From positions 1 to 64,000 of the forward strand of contig NZ_BJOC01000028.1 of NCBI RefSeq assembly GCF_006540005.1: 64,000 bases of DNA, read 5' to 3'. This DNA comes from Halomonas halmophila (GTDB lineage: Bacteria; Pseudomonadota; Gammaproteobacteria; Pseudomonadales; Halomonadaceae). The position numbers and the translations under genes are program-made. Positions 27,868-43,872 of the stretch are shown here, piece by piece. Every line of letters begins with the position of its first letter. The stretch's first letter is position 1. The notes below the pieces were generated by a model, which saw only the letters and a list, made by a program, of their open reading frames with translations, ran no database searches and had not been told where the DNA came from.

Positions 27868-30420
27868 TCACAGTGTCCGCTCGACCTTGACCTGATCGAA
27901 GACCTCGATCTTGTCGCCGACCTGGACATCGTTGTAGTTCTTCACGCCGATGCCGCACTCGACCCCGCTGCGCACCTCGTTGACATCGTCCTTGTAGCGA
28001 CGCAGGGATTCCAGCTCGCCCTCGTAGATGACCACGTTCTCGCGCAGCACGCGGATCTTCTTCTGACGATGGACGTTGCCTTCGAGCACCATGCACCCGG
28101 CCACCTGGCCGATCTTGGGCGCACGGAAGACATCACGAACCTCGGCCACACCGACGATCTGCTCTTTCCAGTCCGGCTCGAGCATGCCGCTCATGGCCTG
28201 CTTGACCTCGTCGATCAGGTGGTAGATGACGCTGTAGTAGCGCAGCTCCAGGCCTTCACGTTCGATGATCTCGCGGGCGGCCGCATCGGCACGCACATTG
28301 AAGCCGACCACGATGGCCTCGGAGGCCAGCGCCAGGTTGGCATCGGTACCGGTGATACCGCCAACCCCGGACGACACCACGGCAACCTTCACCTCGTCGG
28401 TGGAGAGTTCCTCGAGGGCGCCCTTGATGGCTTCCAGCGAGCCCTGCACATCGGCCTTGAGGACGATGTTGACCTTGGCCGCCTCTTCCTGACCCATCTG
28501 GCTGAACATGTTCTCCAGCTTGGCCTTCTGCTGCCGGGCCAGACGCACCTCGCGGTACTTGCCCTGGCGGAAGTTGGCCACTTCACGGGCCTTCTTCTCG
28601 TCGTCGAGGACCATGAAGTCATCACCGGCTTCCGGCGTGCCATCCAGACCCTGGATCTCCACCGGCATGGCGGGCCCCACTTCCTCGACCTGCTTGCCGA
28701 GTTCGTTGGTCAGGGCGCGCACGCGGCCATAGTGCAGGCCGGCGAGCACGATATCGCCACGCTTCAGGGTACCGTTCTGGACCAGTACGGTGGCCACCGG
28801 ACCACGACCCTTGTCGAGACGCGATTCGACCACCACACCCTTGCCGGGCGCTTCGGGCACGGCCTTGAGCTCGAGCACTTCGGATACCAGCTGAATCGAC
28901 TCCAGCAGGTTCTCGATGCCTTCCCCGCTCTGTGCGGAGACATGCACGAACTGCGTATCACCGCCCCACTCTTCGGAGATCACGCCGTGCTGCGACAGCT
29001 CACTCTTGACGCGGTCCGGATCGGCATTTTCCTTGTCGATCTTGTTGACGGCCACGACCATCGGGACTTCGGCCGCCTTGGAGTGCTCGACGGCTTCGAT
29101 GGTCTGCGGCATGACACCGTCATCGGCCGCCACGACCAGCACCACCACGTCGGTGGCCTTGGCGCCGCGTGCCCGCATGGCGGTAAAGGCCGCGTGGCCC
29201 GGCGTATCCAGGAAGGTCACGCCGCCGTGATCGTCTTCGACGTGGTAGGCACCAATGTGCTGGGTGATGCCGCCGGCTTCGCCGGTGGCCACCTTGGCAC
29301 GGCGGATGTAGTCGAGCAGCGAGGTCTTGCCGTGGTCGACGTGGCCCATGACCGTGACGACCGGCGAACGCATGATTTCCTCGCCCTCGTAGGAAATGCC
29401 TTCGAGGACTTCCGTCTCCAGCGCATCATCCTTGACCAGCTTGGGCTTGTGGCCCATTTCCTCGACCACGATGGCCGCGGTGTCCTGGTCGATGGTCTGG
29501 TTGATGGTCACCGCCGCGCCCATGGTGAACATGGCCTTGATGACCTCGTTGGCCTTGATCGACATCTTGTCGGCCAGGTCGGCAACGCTGATGGACTCGG
29601 GGATCGAGACTTCGCGGACGATCGGCTGCGTCGGCTTCTGGAAGCCGTGCTTGCCACCGCCCTGGCCACCACGGCGGCTGCCACGACGCTCGGCGCGCTT
29701 GGCCTTGCGACCACCACGCCGCCGCTCTTCGCGGTCGTTGCGGTCATCCTCGCGCTCGTTGCCGCTGTGCCCCTTCTTGCCGGGCTTGCCACTGGCCTTC
29801 TTGACGGCCGCGCGGCGACCCTCGGTGCGGCCTTCCTTGGGCGGTGCCGGGGCTTCCTCGGGGGCCGGGGTCTCCAGCTCGGGCACCGGAATCTCGGGCT
29901 CGGGCTCGGCCTTGGCCGGCGCGGCCTCTTCGGCGGCGGATTGCTCGGCGGCCGCCTTCTCGGCTTCGGCCTGCTCGGCTGCCTGGCGCGCCTCTTCTTC
30001 CTCGGCACGACGCTTGGCTTCCTCGGCCGCCTCGGCTTCACGCTTGGCCTCGGCCGAGGCCATGTCCCCCACCAGCTGACGAGGACCGCTTTCCTCCTGC
30101 TGGGGCTCTTCGGCCGGCTCTTCGTCGCGCTTCACGTAGGTACGCTTCTTGCGGACCTGCACCTCGATGCTCTTGCCACGCTCACCGGTATTGATACGGC
30201 TGCGGGTCTTGCGGGTGAGGGTGACGCGGTTTTTCTCTCCCGCCGAGCCACTGCCCCCGTGGCTCTTGGTGAGGTAATCGAGCAGCTGTCGCTTGTCCTC
30301 CTCGGACACAACGTCGCCCTCGGACTTGTGCTCGAGTCCGGCTTCTTTCATCTGCTCCAGCAGGCGGGACACATCGCGCCCCACCTTTGCTGCAAAATCC
30401 TTAACGGTCATTTCTGACAT
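27868..30420 (-). CDS. infB: Translation initiation factor IF-2
   Basis: GTPase that brings initiator tRNA to the 30S subunit and promotes subunit joining. The 850-residue protein starts with the IF2_N domain ([20 protein letters not shown]), followed by a long charged, Ala/Glu/Lys-rich linker (about 95-265). The G domain has GHVDHGKT near 357, DTPGHAAF and NKIDK, then domains II-IV. GAGGAGGG precedes the ATG. Internal alternative starts (IF2-beta/gamma) are known in E. coli; none was resolved here. Confidence 0.97.
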   Translation of the reverse strand: MSEMTVKDFAAKVGRDVSRLLEQMKEAGLEHKSEGDVVSEEDKRQLLDYLTKSHGGSGSAGEKNRVTLTRKTRSRINTGERGKSIEVQVRKKRTYVKRDEEPAEEPQQEESGPRQLVGDMASAEAKREAEAAEEAKRRAEEEEARQAAEQAEAEKAAAEQSAAEEAAPAKAEPEPEIPVPELETPAPEEAPAPPKEGRTEGRRAAVKKASGKPGKKGHSGNEREDDRNDREERRRGGRKAKRAERRGSRRGGQGGGKHGFQKPTQPIVREVSIPESISVADLADKMSIKANEVIKAMFTMGAAVTINQTIDQDTAAIVVEEMGHKPKLVKDDALETEVLEGISYEGEEIMRSPVVTVMGHVDHGKTSLLDYIRRAKVATGEAGGITQHIGAYHVEDDHGGVTFLDTPGHAAFTAMRARGAKATDVVVLVVAADDGVMPQTIEAVEHSKAAEVPMVVAVNKIDKENADPDRVKSELSQHGVISEEWGGDTQFVHVSAQSGEGIENLLESIQLVSEVLELKAVPEAPGKGVVVESRLDKGRGPVATVLVQNGTLKRGDIVLAGLHYGRVRALTNELGKQVEEVGPAMPVEIQGLDGTPEAGDDFMVLDDEKKAREVANFRQGKYREVRLARQQKAKLENMFSQMGQEEAAKVNIVLKADVQGSLEAIKGALEELSTDEVKVAVVSSGVGGITGTDANLALASEAIVVGFNVRADAAAREIIEREGLELRYYSVIYHLIDEVKQAMSGMLEPDWKEQIVGVAEVRDVFRAPKIGQVAGCMVLEGNVHRQKKIRVLRENVVIYEGELESLRRYKDDVNEVRSGVECGIGVKNYNDVQVGDKIEVFDQVKVERTL

Positions 30421-30448
30421 TACGACCCTCCTCAGCCCGTGACCCGTA

Positions 30449-31942
30449 TTACTGTTCGCTCTCGAACCATGGCGCGCGGGCGGTCATGATCAGTGATGCA
30501 GCGCGCTCGTCGTCCAGTTCCTCGATATCGGTCAGATCATCGACAGACTGCTCGGCGAGATCCTCCATGGTGACGATACCCCGACTGGCCAGGATGAAGG
30601 CCAGGTGGCGCTCCATGCCGTCCATCGCCAGCAGGTCGTCGGCCGGCTGGGCGCCATCGAGTTCTTCCTCGGAAGCGATGGCCAGGTTCAACAATTCGTC
30701 CTTGGCACGCGCGCGCAGCTCCTCGATGAGCTCTTCGTCCAGCTCTTCGATTTCCAGCATTTCTTCCACCGGGACGTAGGCGACTTCTTCCAGTGACGTG
30801 AAGCCTTCCTCGACCAGTAGACGCGCCACGTCATCGTCGACGTTCAGGTGTTGAATGAAGTACTCGACCAGGCTATCGACCTCCTGATCACGTTTGCTCT
30901 CGGCTTCCGCCTCGGTCATGACGTTGATGCGCCAGCCGGTAAGCTCGGTTGCCAGGCGGACGTTCTGGCCGCTGCGACCGATGGCCTGGGCCAGATTGTC
31001 CTCGCCGACCGCGACGTCCATGGCATGGGCGTCCTCGTCGACCAGAATGGACGCCACATCCGCCGGCGCCATGGCATTGATAACCAGCTGTGCCGGGTTG
31101 TCGTCCCACAGTACGATGTCCACGCGCTCGTTCTGCAGCTCGGTGGAGACCGCCTGAACGCGCGAGCCGCGCATGCCGACACAGGCACCCACCGGATCGA
31201 TGCGGCGATCATTGGTCTTGACCGCGATTTTGGCGCGCGAACCCGGATCGCGGGCCGCGCCCTTGATCTCGATCAGCTGCTCGGCGATCTCGGGAACCTC
31301 GATCTTGAACAGCTCGATGATCAGTTGCGGTGCGATGCGCGACAGGATCAATTGAGCGCCACGCGCCTCGGGATCGACCTTGGTCAGCAGGGCCCGCACA
31401 CGTTCGTTCATGCGATAGCGCTCGCCGGCGATCATCTCGCTACGCGGCAGGAACGCCTCGGCATTGTCGCCCAGGTCAATGATCAGGCCGTCGCGTGTCG
31501 TCTTCTTGACAATGCCCGCGACCAGCTCGCCCTCGCGTTCGGCGTAGAGGCTGACGACCTCGGCACGCTCGGCTTCACGGACCTTCTGCACGATGACCTG
31601 CTTGGCGGTCTGAGCGGCGATCCGGCCGAAGGTGGCGTTCTCGATCCGCTCCTCGACTACATCACCCAGACCCAGCGGCGGATCGCGCCGTTCGGCATAG
31701 GTGAGCTTGATCTGGGCATCCGGCCCGTCGAAGTCGTCGTCCTCGACCACCTCCCAACGACGGAAGGTTTCATAGTCCCCGGTACGACGATCGATGTGCA
31801 CGCGCACGCTAGCTTCTTCATCCTCGAAGCGCTTGCGCGAGGCACTGGCCAAGGCGGACTCGACCGCCTCGAAGATCACGTCGCGGGGGACCCCCTTCTC
31901 ATTGGAGATCGCGTCGACGACCGCCAGAATCTCTTTACTCAT
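30449..31942 (-). CDS. nusA: Transcription termination/antitermination factor NusA
   Basis: RNA polymerase-binding factor that modulates pausing, termination and antitermination. The 497-residue protein has an N-terminal polymerase-binding domain, an S1 domain (about 135-200), KH1 ([15 protein letters not shown]), KH2 ([12 protein letters not shown]), and two acidic C-terminal repeats typical of gammaproteobacteria. It lies 28 bases before infB in the rimP-nusA-infB operon. Confidence 0.97.
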   Translation of the reverse strand: MSKEILAVVDAISNEKGVPRDVIFEAVESALASASRKRFEDEEASVRVHIDRRTGDYETFRRWEVVEDDDFDGPDAQIKLTYAERRDPPLGLGDVVEERIENATFGRIAAQTAKQVIVQKVREAERAEVVSLYAEREGELVAGIVKKTTRDGLIIDLGDNAEAFLPRSEMIAGERYRMNERVRALLTKVDPEARGAQLILSRIAPQLIIELFKIEVPEIAEQLIEIKGAARDPGSRAKIAVKTNDRRIDPVGACVGMRGSRVQAVSTELQNERVDIVLWDDNPAQLVINAMAPADVASILVDEDAHAMDVAVGEDNLAQAIGRSGQNVRLATELTGWRINVMTEAEAESKRDQEVDSLVEYFIQHLNVDDDVARLLVEEGFTSLEEVAYVPVEEMLEIEELDEELIEELRARAKDELLNLAIASEEELDGAQPADDLLAMDGMERHLAFILASRGIVTMEDLAEQSVDDLTDIEELDDERAASLIMTARAPWFESEQ

Positions 31943-31982
31943 GACTTAGCCTCGCCAGAAAACCCGTCCTTGTGCACCACCA

Positions 31983-32444
31983 TCACGACTCGAACTGCGG
32001 TTCGATGCGTGCCTGGTCAATGCTCTCGATGGGAAAGCAATATTCCTCGCCGTCGAGCTGCAACAGCACCTCGTCACCTTCAATGCCGGCCAGCACTCCC
32101 TTGAACTTGCGACGCCCATCGAAGGCCGTGCGCAGTTTCACGGTCACGCTGTGACCCGCATAGCGCTCGAATTGCTCGAGGGTAAACAGCGGCCGATCCA
32201 CCCCAGGGGATGACACCTCGAGTCGATACTCGCCGGCGATCGGATCCTCGACATCCAGCACCGCACTGACCTGGCGACTGATATCGGCACAATCATCCAC
32301 CCCGACCCCGTTCTCATGGTCGATGTAGACCACCAGCCGGGAGTGCTTGCCCTGGGACAGATAATCGATGCCCCACAGCTCAAAGCCCATGGCCGTGACG
32401 ATCGGCTCGATCAGCGCCTTCAGCGCAGTATCCTTGGTTGCCAT
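31983..32444 (-). CDS. rimP: Ribosome maturation factor RimP
   Basis: Assists 30S subunit maturation. The 153-residue protein has the N-terminal domain with GFELWGIDY and DHENGVGVDDCADISRQ and a C-terminal SH3-like domain. It is first protein-coding gene of the operon downstream of initiator tRNA, as in E. coli metY-rimP. AGGAG stands 11 bases before the ATG. Confidence 0.96.
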   Translation of the reverse strand: MATKDTALKALIEPIVTAMGFELWGIDYLSQGKHSRLVVYIDHENGVGVDDCADISRQVSAVLDVEDPIAGEYRLEVSSPGVDRPLFTLEQFERYAGHSVTVKLRTAFDGRRKFKGVLAGIEGDEVLLQLDGEEYCFPIESIDQARIEPQFES

Positions 32445-32568
32445 GGAAGAAAGCTCCTACAGCCGTTGCATCAGGCACCTGGCCAGGAGTCAACAGGAAA
32501 GTCAGGTGGCTGATTGGCGTTATCCCGGGTCAGCCGATCGCGCTGTGTCGTCGAGCTGGCCGCTAACA

Positions 32569-32596
32569 AAAAGCCCCTTCACAGGAAGGGGCTTTT
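32569..32596 (-). terminator. Terminator between the tRNA-fMet gene and rimP
   Basis: A perfect 12-bp stem (AAAAGCCCCTTC and its complement) with an ACAG loop on the plus strand. On the minus strand it ends in TTTTTG. It would end tRNA transcription or attenuate read-through into rimP-nusA-infB. Confidence 0.85.
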
Positions 32597-32666
32597 ACAA
32601 GAAACCTGTATACCACTTCGGCATCATCGGCATGCCCCTCAAGGAACTGCATGCCTGCCAGGAAGA

Positions 32667-32743
<77 letters not shown>

Positions 32744-32868
32744 TCAATCTAGGTCGGTGATTGTATGCCCGATGCCTGCCGGCGTCAAGCTACAACGCTA
32801 CCGTTCTGCCAATCCTGCTACTGAGGCCGACACTCGCATGCTCACTGCCCTGCGGAGTCGGTTTCAGA

Positions 32869-32955
32869 TGGTGCCGAAGGCGGGACTTGAACCCGCACGA
32901 CCGTAAGGCCACTACCCCCTCAAGATAGCGTGTCTACCAATTCCACCACTTCGGC
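32869..32955 (-). tRNA. tRNA-Leu (GAG)
   Basis: An 87-nt class II tRNA with encoded CCA. The acceptor stem GCCGAAG/CTTCGGC is perfect. The anticodon stem-loop CTATC-TTGAGGG-GGTAG gives GAG, and the long variable arm follows. It lies between secG and the initiator tRNA, as in E. coli and Pseudomonas. Confidence 0.97.
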
Positions 32956-32981
32956 ATCAGGGGACGACCGGAAGGCACGGA

Positions 32982-33344
32982 TCAGCTTCCGCCCTCCTCC
33001 AGTACTGGCGCTGCATTATCCTCGCCACTGCCCTCTTCGTCAAGGGTCGGGGAGGTTTTTTGCTGCTCGATCACTTCGGCATCGGGAATACCTGTCTCGA
33101 CCGGCGCCTCGCCGGCCTGGGACGCAAAATACGCCAGGGCCAGGGAGGTCGCGAAGAACGCGGCCGCCAGCAGGGCGGTCGCGCGTGACAGGAAGTTGCC
33201 GCTGCCGCTCGAACCGAACACGGTCTGGGAAGAACCGCCACCGAAGGAGGCGCCGGCATCGGCACCCTTACCCTGCTGCAGCAGGATCAGGGCAACCAGG
33301 GCGATGGCAATCGCCACGTGGATCATGAGAAGAGCAACTTGCAT
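32982..33344 (-). CDS. secG: Preprotein translocase subunit SecG
   Basis: Small inner-membrane subunit of the SecYEG channel. The 120-residue protein has two hydrophobic helices (about 4-22 and 55-74) joined by the conserved GADAGASFGGGSSQTVFGSSG loop, and a Glu-rich tail. Its start lies four bases after the tpiA stop, so it is translated with tpiA. The tRNA-Leu follows 27 bases downstream. Confidence 0.96.
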   Translation of the reverse strand: MQVALLMIHVAIAIALVALILLQQGKGADAGASFGGGSSQTVFGSSGSGNFLSRATALLAAAFFATSLALAYFASQAGEAPVETGIPDAEVIEQQKTSPTLDEEGSGEDNAAPVLEEGGS

Positions 33345-33348
33345 GGAT

Positions 33349-34098
33349 TCAACCTGCTGACTGACAAATGGCTAGGAAATCGTCGATCTTGAGAGAAGCG
33401 CCACCGATCAGGCCACCATCGATATCCGGCTGAGCCAGGAGTTCGGCGGCGTTGTCGGCCTTCATGCTGCCGCCGTACAGCAGCGGCGTGGCAGCGGCGA
33501 GCGCTTCGGCATGACTCGCCAGGCGACGGCGGATCGCGGCGTGCATCGCCTGCGCCTGTTCCGGAGAAGCAGTACGCCCGGTGCCGATGGCCCATACCGG
33601 CTCATAGGCGATCACCAGCTGCTGACGCTGGTCCGGCTCCAGGCCGTTCAATACCGCATCCAGCTGACCGAGCACCACTGCCTCGCTACGCTCGGCATCA
33701 CGCTCGGCGAGGGTCTCACCGAGGCACAGGATCGGCCGCAGGCCGACGTCCAGGGCGCGTTGTACGCGTACCAGCACGGCGGCGTCGTCCTCGTTGAACA
33801 GGGTACGCCGCTCGGAGTGGCCGACGAGCACCAGGCTCGCCCCCAGCTCGCGCAGCATCTCGCCGCTGACTTCACCGGTGTAGGCCCCCGAGGCCTGGTC
33901 ACTGAGGGTCTGCGCGCCCAGTGTCGCGCGGCTGCCCGATAGGGCACGGGCCGCGGCGTCCAGATAAGGGAATGGCACCATCAGGGCGACATCCAGCTGC
34001 GACGGCAATGCAGCATCACCGAGTGCCTGACCGAATGACTCGACCAGGCTACGGGAACCGTTCATCTTCCAGTTGCCGGCAATCAGCGGCGTAGGCAT
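33349..34098 (-). CDS. tpiA: Triose-phosphate isomerase
   Basis: Interconverts glyceraldehyde-3-phosphate and dihydroxyacetone phosphate. The 249-residue barrel protein has K11 in GNWKMNG, H94 in VGHSERR, and catalytic E166 in AYEPVWAIGTG. GAGGAAG precedes the ATG. Placement between glmM and secG is the Pseudomonas-type arrangement and differs from E. coli. Confidence 0.98.
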   Translation of the reverse strand: MPTPLIAGNWKMNGSRSLVESFGQALGDAALPSQLDVALMVPFPYLDAAARALSGSRATLGAQTLSDQASGAYTGEVSGEMLRELGASLVLVGHSERRTLFNEDDAAVLVRVQRALDVGLRPILCLGETLAERDAERSEAVVLGQLDAVLNGLEPDQRQQLVIAYEPVWAIGTGRTASPEQAQAMHAAIRRRLASHAEALAAATPLLYGGSMKADNAAELLAQPDIDGGLIGGASLKIDDFLAICQSAG

Positions 34099-34145
34099 GA
34101 GACTTCCTCTTCAAGGTGGGCCGAAATGGTATAGGAGCGGCTTTG

Positions 34146-35495
34146 TCAAGACAACATGTGCTCGACATCATCGGCAAGACGGCGCGCCAGGCCCTGGACA
34201 TCCAGGTGCGGGCGGCCCTCCACCATGACGCGGATCAACGGCTCGGTGCCCGACGGCCGCAGCAGGACACGCCCCTGGTCGCCGAGCTCGGCTTCCAGGG
34301 CCGCGACGGCGTCCTTCAAGGCCGGCTCATCCATCAGCGCCTTGGCATCGGCACCGGCCGGCAAGCGCACGTTGACCAGCGCCTGTGGCGCTTTCTCCAG
34401 CCCGGACAGCAGTTGCCCCAGAGGCTTGCCCTCGCGCGCCATGATCGACAGTACCTGGAGGGCCGAGACGATGCCGTCGCCGGTGGTCTGCACATGACCA
34501 CAGACGATATGGCCCGAGGATTCGCCGCCCAGCTGCCAGTCATTGGCGGCCATGCGCTCGATCACATAGCGATCGCCGACCTTGGCGCGCTCGAAGGGCA
34601 CGCCCATCTGTTCCAGGGCGGCCGCCAGGCCGAAGTTGCTCATCAGGGTGCCGACCACGCCACCGACCAGTTCGCCCCTGGCGTGGCGATCACGGGCAAT
34701 CATGTAGAGGATGTCGTCGCCATCGACCTCGCGGCCATCGGCATCCACCAGCAGCACCCGATCACCGTCGCCGTCGAAGGCCACGCCCAGGTCCGCGCCC
34801 TCGCGGATGACCGCGGCACGCAGCGCCGCCGGCTGGGTGGAGCCCACGTCATGGTTGATGTTCAGGCCATCCGGATTGGCGCCGATCAGGCTGACCTCGG
34901 CGCCCAGCTCGCGGAACACATTGGGCGCGATGTGGTAGGTGGCCCCATGGGCGCAATCGACCACCATGTGCAGGCCGTGCAGATGAACACGGTTGGGCAC
35001 GGTGGACTTGCAGAACTCGATGTAGCGACCGGCCGCATCATCCACGCGACGCGCCTTGCCCAGGGCATCCGGCGCCACCGTGGTCAGCGGCTGGTCGAGC
35101 ATCGCCTCGATGCGCTCCTCGACGGCATCGTCCAGCTTGACCCCCTCGGCGGAAAAGAACTTGATGCCGTTGTCGGCAAAGGCATTATGCGACGCCGAAA
35201 TGACGATCCCGGCATCGGCGCGGAAGGTGCGCGTCAGGTAGGCGATGCCCGGCGTCGGCATCGGGCCGAGCAGGGCCACATCGACGCCCGCCGCCGACAG
35301 CCCGGCCTCCAGCGCCGACTCGAACATGTAGCCCGAGATACGGGTGTCCTTGCCGATCAGCACCCTGGCCTGGCCGAGTTCACGCCTCAGCACCTGGCCG
35401 GTCGCCCAACCCAGCTTGAGCATGAAGTCAGCAGTGATGGGAGGTTCCCCGACCGTCCCGCGAATGCCATCCGTGCCAAAGTAACGTCTAGTCAT
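34146..35495 (-). CDS. glmM: Phosphoglucosamine mutase
   Basis: Converts glucosamine-6-phosphate to glucosamine-1-phosphate for UDP-GlcNAc, hence peptidoglycan and LPS. The 449-residue protein has phospho-acceptor S102 in [12 protein letters not shown], metal-binding DGDGDR, and the sugar-binding GGESSGH loop. Its start overlaps the folP stop by eight bases. Confidence 0.97.
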   Translation of the reverse strand: MTRRYFGTDGIRGTVGEPPITADFMLKLGWATGQVLRRELGQARVLIGKDTRISGYMFESALEAGLSAAGVDVALLGPMPTPGIAYLTRTFRADAGIVISASHNAFADNGIKFFSAEGVKLDDAVEERIEAMLDQPLTTVAPDALGKARRVDDAAGRYIEFCKSTVPNRVHLHGLHMVVDCAHGATYHIAPNVFRELGAEVSLIGANPDGLNINHDVGSTQPAALRAAVIREGADLGVAFDGDGDRVLLVDADGREVDGDDILYMIARDRHARGELVGGVVGTLMSNFGLAAALEQMGVPFERAKVGDRYVIERMAANDWQLGGESSGHIVCGHVQTTGDGIVSALQVLSIMAREGKPLGQLLSGLEKAPQALVNVRLPAGADAKALMDEPALKDAVAALEAELGDQGRVLLRPSGTEPLIRVMVEGRPHLDVQGLARRLADDVEHMLS

Positions 35496-36351
35496 TGTCG
35501 CAACCTTCCTTGAGTACGGCCCAGGCCATGTTCACCGCGTCCACGTGGGGCCCCACATCATGAACGCGCAGGATGCGCGCCCCACGCTCGACAGCCATGG
35601 CGGACAGGACCAGGCCACCCGCAAGACGCTCTTCCACCGGCCGCTCCAGCACTTTGCCGATCATGCTCTTGCGCGACATGCCGACCAGGATCGGCAACTC
35701 GAGTGCGGTCAGGCGCTCCATGTACTTCAACAGACGTAGATTATGCTCCACCGTCTTGGCGAACCCAAAGCCGGGATCGATCAGCAACCGCTCACGCCGC
35801 AGCCCCGCTGCCTCACAGGCGGCCACCCTCGCCTCGAGGAACTCGGCCACGGCTTCCTCGACGGGCCGGTCATAGTGCGGATCCTTCTGCATGTCCCCCG
35901 GCTCGCCCAGCATGTGCATCAGGCATACCGGCAGCCCGGTAGTGGCAGCGGCCCGCATGGCGCCCTCGCGCCGCAGGTTGCGCACGTCGTTGAGCATGCC
36001 GGCCCCGGCATTGGCCACTTCATGCATGACCTCCGGTGTGCTGGTATCCACCGAGACCAGCGCATCCAGGTCGCGCACCAGGGCCTCGACCACCGGCATG
36101 ACCCGATCCAGTTCCTGCTGCACGGGCACGGCGGCCGCGCCGGGACGTGTCGATTCGCCGCCCACGTCGATGATCGAGGCCCCCTCGCCGAGCATCTTCT
36201 CGGCCCGCTGACGGGCATCATCCAGGGCCACATGATGCCCCCCATCCGAGAAGGAGTCCGGCGTCACATTGAGCACCCCCATGACATGGGGAAAGGAGAG
36301 ATCCAGGCGGTGGCGACCGCATTGCAGGGTGGAGGCAGGTCTGGTGTACAT
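35488..36351 (-). CDS. folP: Dihydropteroate synthase
   Basis: Condenses the HPPK product with p-aminobenzoate, the sulfonamide target. The 287-residue barrel protein has [14 protein letters not shown] at 25-38 and GGESTRPGA for the pterin pyrophosphate. ATG 36351 is favoured by GGGA five bases upstream; ATG 36354 is the alternative. The ftsH-folP-glmM order is conserved. A terminator stands between ftsH and this gene, so folP-glmM may be partly independent. Confidence 0.96.
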   Translation of the reverse strand: MYTRPASTLQCGRHRLDLSFPHVMGVLNVTPDSFSDGGHHVALDDARQRAEKMLGEGASIIDVGGESTRPGAAAVPVQQELDRVMPVVEALVRDLDALVSVDTSTPEVMHEVANAGAGMLNDVRNLRREGAMRAAATTGLPVCLMHMLGEPGDMQKDPHYDRPVEEAVAEFLEARVAACEAAGLRRERLLIDPGFGFAKTVEHNLRLLKYMERLTALELPILVGMSRKSMIGKVLERPVEERLAGGLVLSAMAVERGARILRVHDVGPHVDAVNMAWAVLKEGCDND

Positions 36352-36411
36352 CATCTTCCCGGAAAAGCAGCGAACGACCGAGCCCGGCATCATGCTGGCC
36401 GGGCGCTACAC

Positions 36412-36434
36412 AAAAGGCGCCCCGCAGGGCGCCT
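36412..36434 (-). terminator. Terminator downstream of ftsH
   Basis: A perfect 8-bp stem AGGCGCCC/GGGCGCCT with a 4-base loop, then TTTTG on the minus strand, 27 bases after the ftsH stop. Confidence 0.75.
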
Positions 36435-36460
36435 GACGATCCTGGTGACTGGGCAGCGGA

Positions 36461-38437
<1,977 letters not shown>

Positions 38438-38552
38438 GGGACTACCCTCATTGCAAGAATCCGTCGGCCGAATACGCCTAGTGCTTCGACACTACATTCG
38501 GGACACATGTTCAACCAGGACGTGGCCGCGCGTCCATCACATGATGACCCAC

Positions 38553-38570
38553 TGTGGCATATTTGCCACA
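38553..38570. promoter_or_regulatory. 18-bp perfect dyad between rlmE and ftsH
   Basis: TGTGGCATATTTGCCACA is a 7-bp inverted repeat with an AT spacer, 116 bases upstream of the ftsH start. It has the form of an operator for a dimeric regulator; I do not recognise the regulator. A hairpin role is less likely because no T-run follows. Confidence 0.45.
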
Positions 38571-38653
38571 CATTGTCCGGCCATTGAACCGTTAGTACCA
38601 GCCTATCGACGAGGCTGTCTTGTCACGGGTCCGGGCCCGACAGGTCGCCAGGC

Positions 38654-39349
38654 TCAGCCGCGAAATCCTTCCGCCAGCAGGTACACCTCGCGCGAACGGG
38701 CTCGCGAGGCTTCCGGCTTGCGCGTCACCACCCGCTTGAAGTCGCCGCGCAGCTCCTTCAGGAAGGCATCGAAGCCTTCCCCCTGAAACACCTTGGCGAG
38801 GAAGCTGCCGCCCGGCGACAGTGTCTGGCGGGCCAAGTCCAGGGCCAGCTCGACCAGGTACATGGCCTGCGGCTGATCGATCGCCGCCATACCACTCATG
38901 TTGGGGGCCATGTCCGACATCACAAGGTCAACCGGTCGCTTTTCGAGGCGCGCCAGTATTTCGTCGAGCACGCTCTCTTCGGTGAAGTCGCCCTGCACGA
39001 AATCGACACCGGGCAGGGCATCGATGTCGAGAATGTCGGAGGCGATCACGCGGCCCTTGTCGCCCACCTTCTCGGCCGCCACCTGGCTCCAGCCACCCGG
39101 CGCCGCCCCGAGATCGATGATCGTCATGCCGGGACGCAGCAGCTTGTCCTTGTCGTTGATCGCCAGCAGCTTGTAGCTGGCACGACTGCGATAACCGTCC
39201 TGCCAGCTCTGCTGCACATAGGGATCATCGAAATGCTCTTTCATCCAGCCGGAACGCGCTTTTGACGAACCGCCCGACGAGCCGCGCTTCCCGGCTCCCT
39301 TGGCACGCGAGGCTTTATCCCCGGCGCGCGAATCATGCGAAGATGCCAC
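38654..39349 (-). CDS. rlmE: 23S rRNA 2'-O-ribose methyltransferase RlmE (RrmJ/FtsJ)
   Basis: Heat-shock methyltransferase that modifies U2552 of 23S rRNA. The 231-residue protein has SAM motif [11 protein letters not shown] at 79-89 and K60 as the first residue of the K-D-K-E active site. The start is taken as GTG 39349 preceded by AGGTGA. The first 35 residues are a basic Ser/Gly/Lys extension absent from E. coli RlmE (209 residues); a later ATG at codon 36 is possible. It is divergent from yhbY, as usual. Confidence 0.94.
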   Translation of the reverse strand: MASSHDSRAGDKASRAKGAGKRGSSGGSSKARSGWMKEHFDDPYVQQSWQDGYRSRASYKLLAINDKDKLLRPGMTIIDLGAAPGGWSQVAAEKVGDKGRVIASDILDIDALPGVDFVQGDFTEESVLDEILARLEKRPVDLVMSDMAPNMSGMAAIDQPQAMYLVELALDLARQTLSPGGSFLAKVFQGEGFDAFLKELRGDFKRVVTRKPEASRARSREVYLLAEGFRG

Positions 39350-39523
39350 GGCATCACCTGTAAAATGATCTGGATGACGGGCGGTCGAGCGAAGTCCGGG
39401 ATGACCTGAAGGCAAGTGCGCTCCCGGCCGCTCGGCACAATAACCCGAGAATGCGGTTTCGCCACGACGCGATACGCCGTAACATGGGCGCGCAGCGCGC
39501 CAACCGGGAAGAATCAAGATACC

Positions 39524-39850
39524 ATGAGCTTGTCACAGGCACAAAAGAAAGCATTTCGCAGCATCGGCCACCACCTCGACCCCGTGGTCATGGTGTCGGA
39601 GAACGGCATTTCAGAAGGCGTGATCGCCGAACTGGACCGCGCGCTCACCGACCATGAACTGATCAAGGTCAAGCTGGCACTGCCCGAACGCGAGGACCGC
39701 ACCGCGATGATCGAGGAACTGCTCGACGCCAGCGGCGCGGAACTGATCCAGAAGATCGGCAAGGTCGCCCTCCTCTACCGCCACAACCCGAAGGTCAACC
39801 CGAAGCTGTCCAACATCAAACGCTTCGAGAATCATCACGGGCGACGCTGA
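39524..39850 (+). CDS. yhbY: Ribosome assembly RNA-binding protein YhbY
   Basis: A 108-residue CRM (CRS1-YhbY) domain protein that associates with pre-50S particles. Family features seen: [22 protein letters not shown] at the start and the [12 protein letters not shown] segment with the GxxG-like loop. ATG 39524 is used; an open frame upstream is antisense to rlmE's leader. It is divergent from rlmE and convergent with greA. Confidence 0.95.
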   Translation: MSLSQAQKKAFRSIGHHLDPVVMVSENGISEGVIAELDRALTDHELIKVKLALPEREDRTAMIEELLDASGAELIQKIGKVALLYRHNPKVNPKLSNIKRFENHHGRR

Positions 39851-39911
39851 CGCGCCGCAGAGAGGGAAGAAGGAAGAGACAAGAGGGAAGAAAACCCTCT
39901 ACCCAACGACA

Positions 39912-39940
39912 AGGCCGCCCGTCCGGGCGGCCTTTCTTAC
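39912..39940. terminator. Terminator between yhbY and greA
   Basis: A stem GGCCGCCCG/CGGGCGGCC with a tight loop, flanked by AA and TTTCTTAC, between convergent genes. It probably serves yhbY, and greA in the other direction less well. Confidence 0.75.
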
Positions 39941-39962
39941 TTCTTCACTCTTCCGACTTATC

Positions 39963-40435
39963 TTACAGATGCTCCACACTGGAGATCTCGTACTCGACGT
40001 CGCCGCCGGGGGTGCGCACCAGCACCGTCTCGCCTTCTTCCTTGCCGATCAGGGCGCGGGCGATCGGCGAGGTCACGGAGATCAGCCCCGATTTGATATC
40101 GGCCTCGTCCTCGCCGACGATGCGATAGGTCACTTCCTCGTCATCCTCGAGGTTGATCAACTCCACCGTCACCCCGAAGATCACCTTGCCCGTCCTGGGC
40201 AGCTTGGTGACGTCGATGACCTGAGCGTTCGAGAGCTTGCCCTCGATTTCCTGAATACGCCCCTCGATGAAGCCCTGCTGCTCACGCGCCGCATGATACT
40301 CGGCGTTCTCCTTGAGATCGCCGTGCTCACGCGCCTCGGCGATCGCGGCAATGACATTGGGTCGTGCTTCGCCCTTGAGGTGTTCGAGTTCTTCGCGCAG
40401 ACGCTGTTCACCGACGGAGGTCATCGGGACCTTGT

Positions 40436-40439
<4 letters not shown>
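39963..40439 (-). CDS. greA: Transcription elongation factor GreA
   Basis: Rescues backtracked RNA polymerase by stimulating transcript cleavage through the secondary channel. The 158-residue protein has the N-terminal coiled coil with acidic tip in [15 protein letters not shown] and a C-terminal FKBP-like domain ending PGGDVEYEI. The ATG overlaps the carB stop (ATGA), so greA is translated with carB. An open frame extends 24 codons upstream inside carB. Confidence 0.97.
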
Positions 40440-43666
<3,227 letters not shown>

Positions 43667-43872
43667 GACGGTTCCCGCGTCTAATTCAGTGTAAAAACAG
43701 ACTCGATGATGGCTTGGAGAGAACTTTTCCGGCGCCAAGCCCCGGAGTGCCGGACCATCGCGAGGGCGCTGTAAACCCTTCCCTGAGCGCTACTTTTGCC
43801 ATTCATGGACAAAAGACACTCGCTTCGGCTTGTCCCCGGCGCTCATCACGCCGCAAGTTTGCACAGGAGTCC

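Noticed and set aside
27484-30417. 977-residue plus-strand frame opposite infB
   Set aside because: It is antisense to a clear IF-2 gene. Long antisense frames arise from high third-position GC; similar ones lie opposite cbrA, carB, pnp and dnaK.
43790-43846. 18-codon frame between carA and carB
   Set aside because: Too short and with a poor ribosome site; nothing supports expression.
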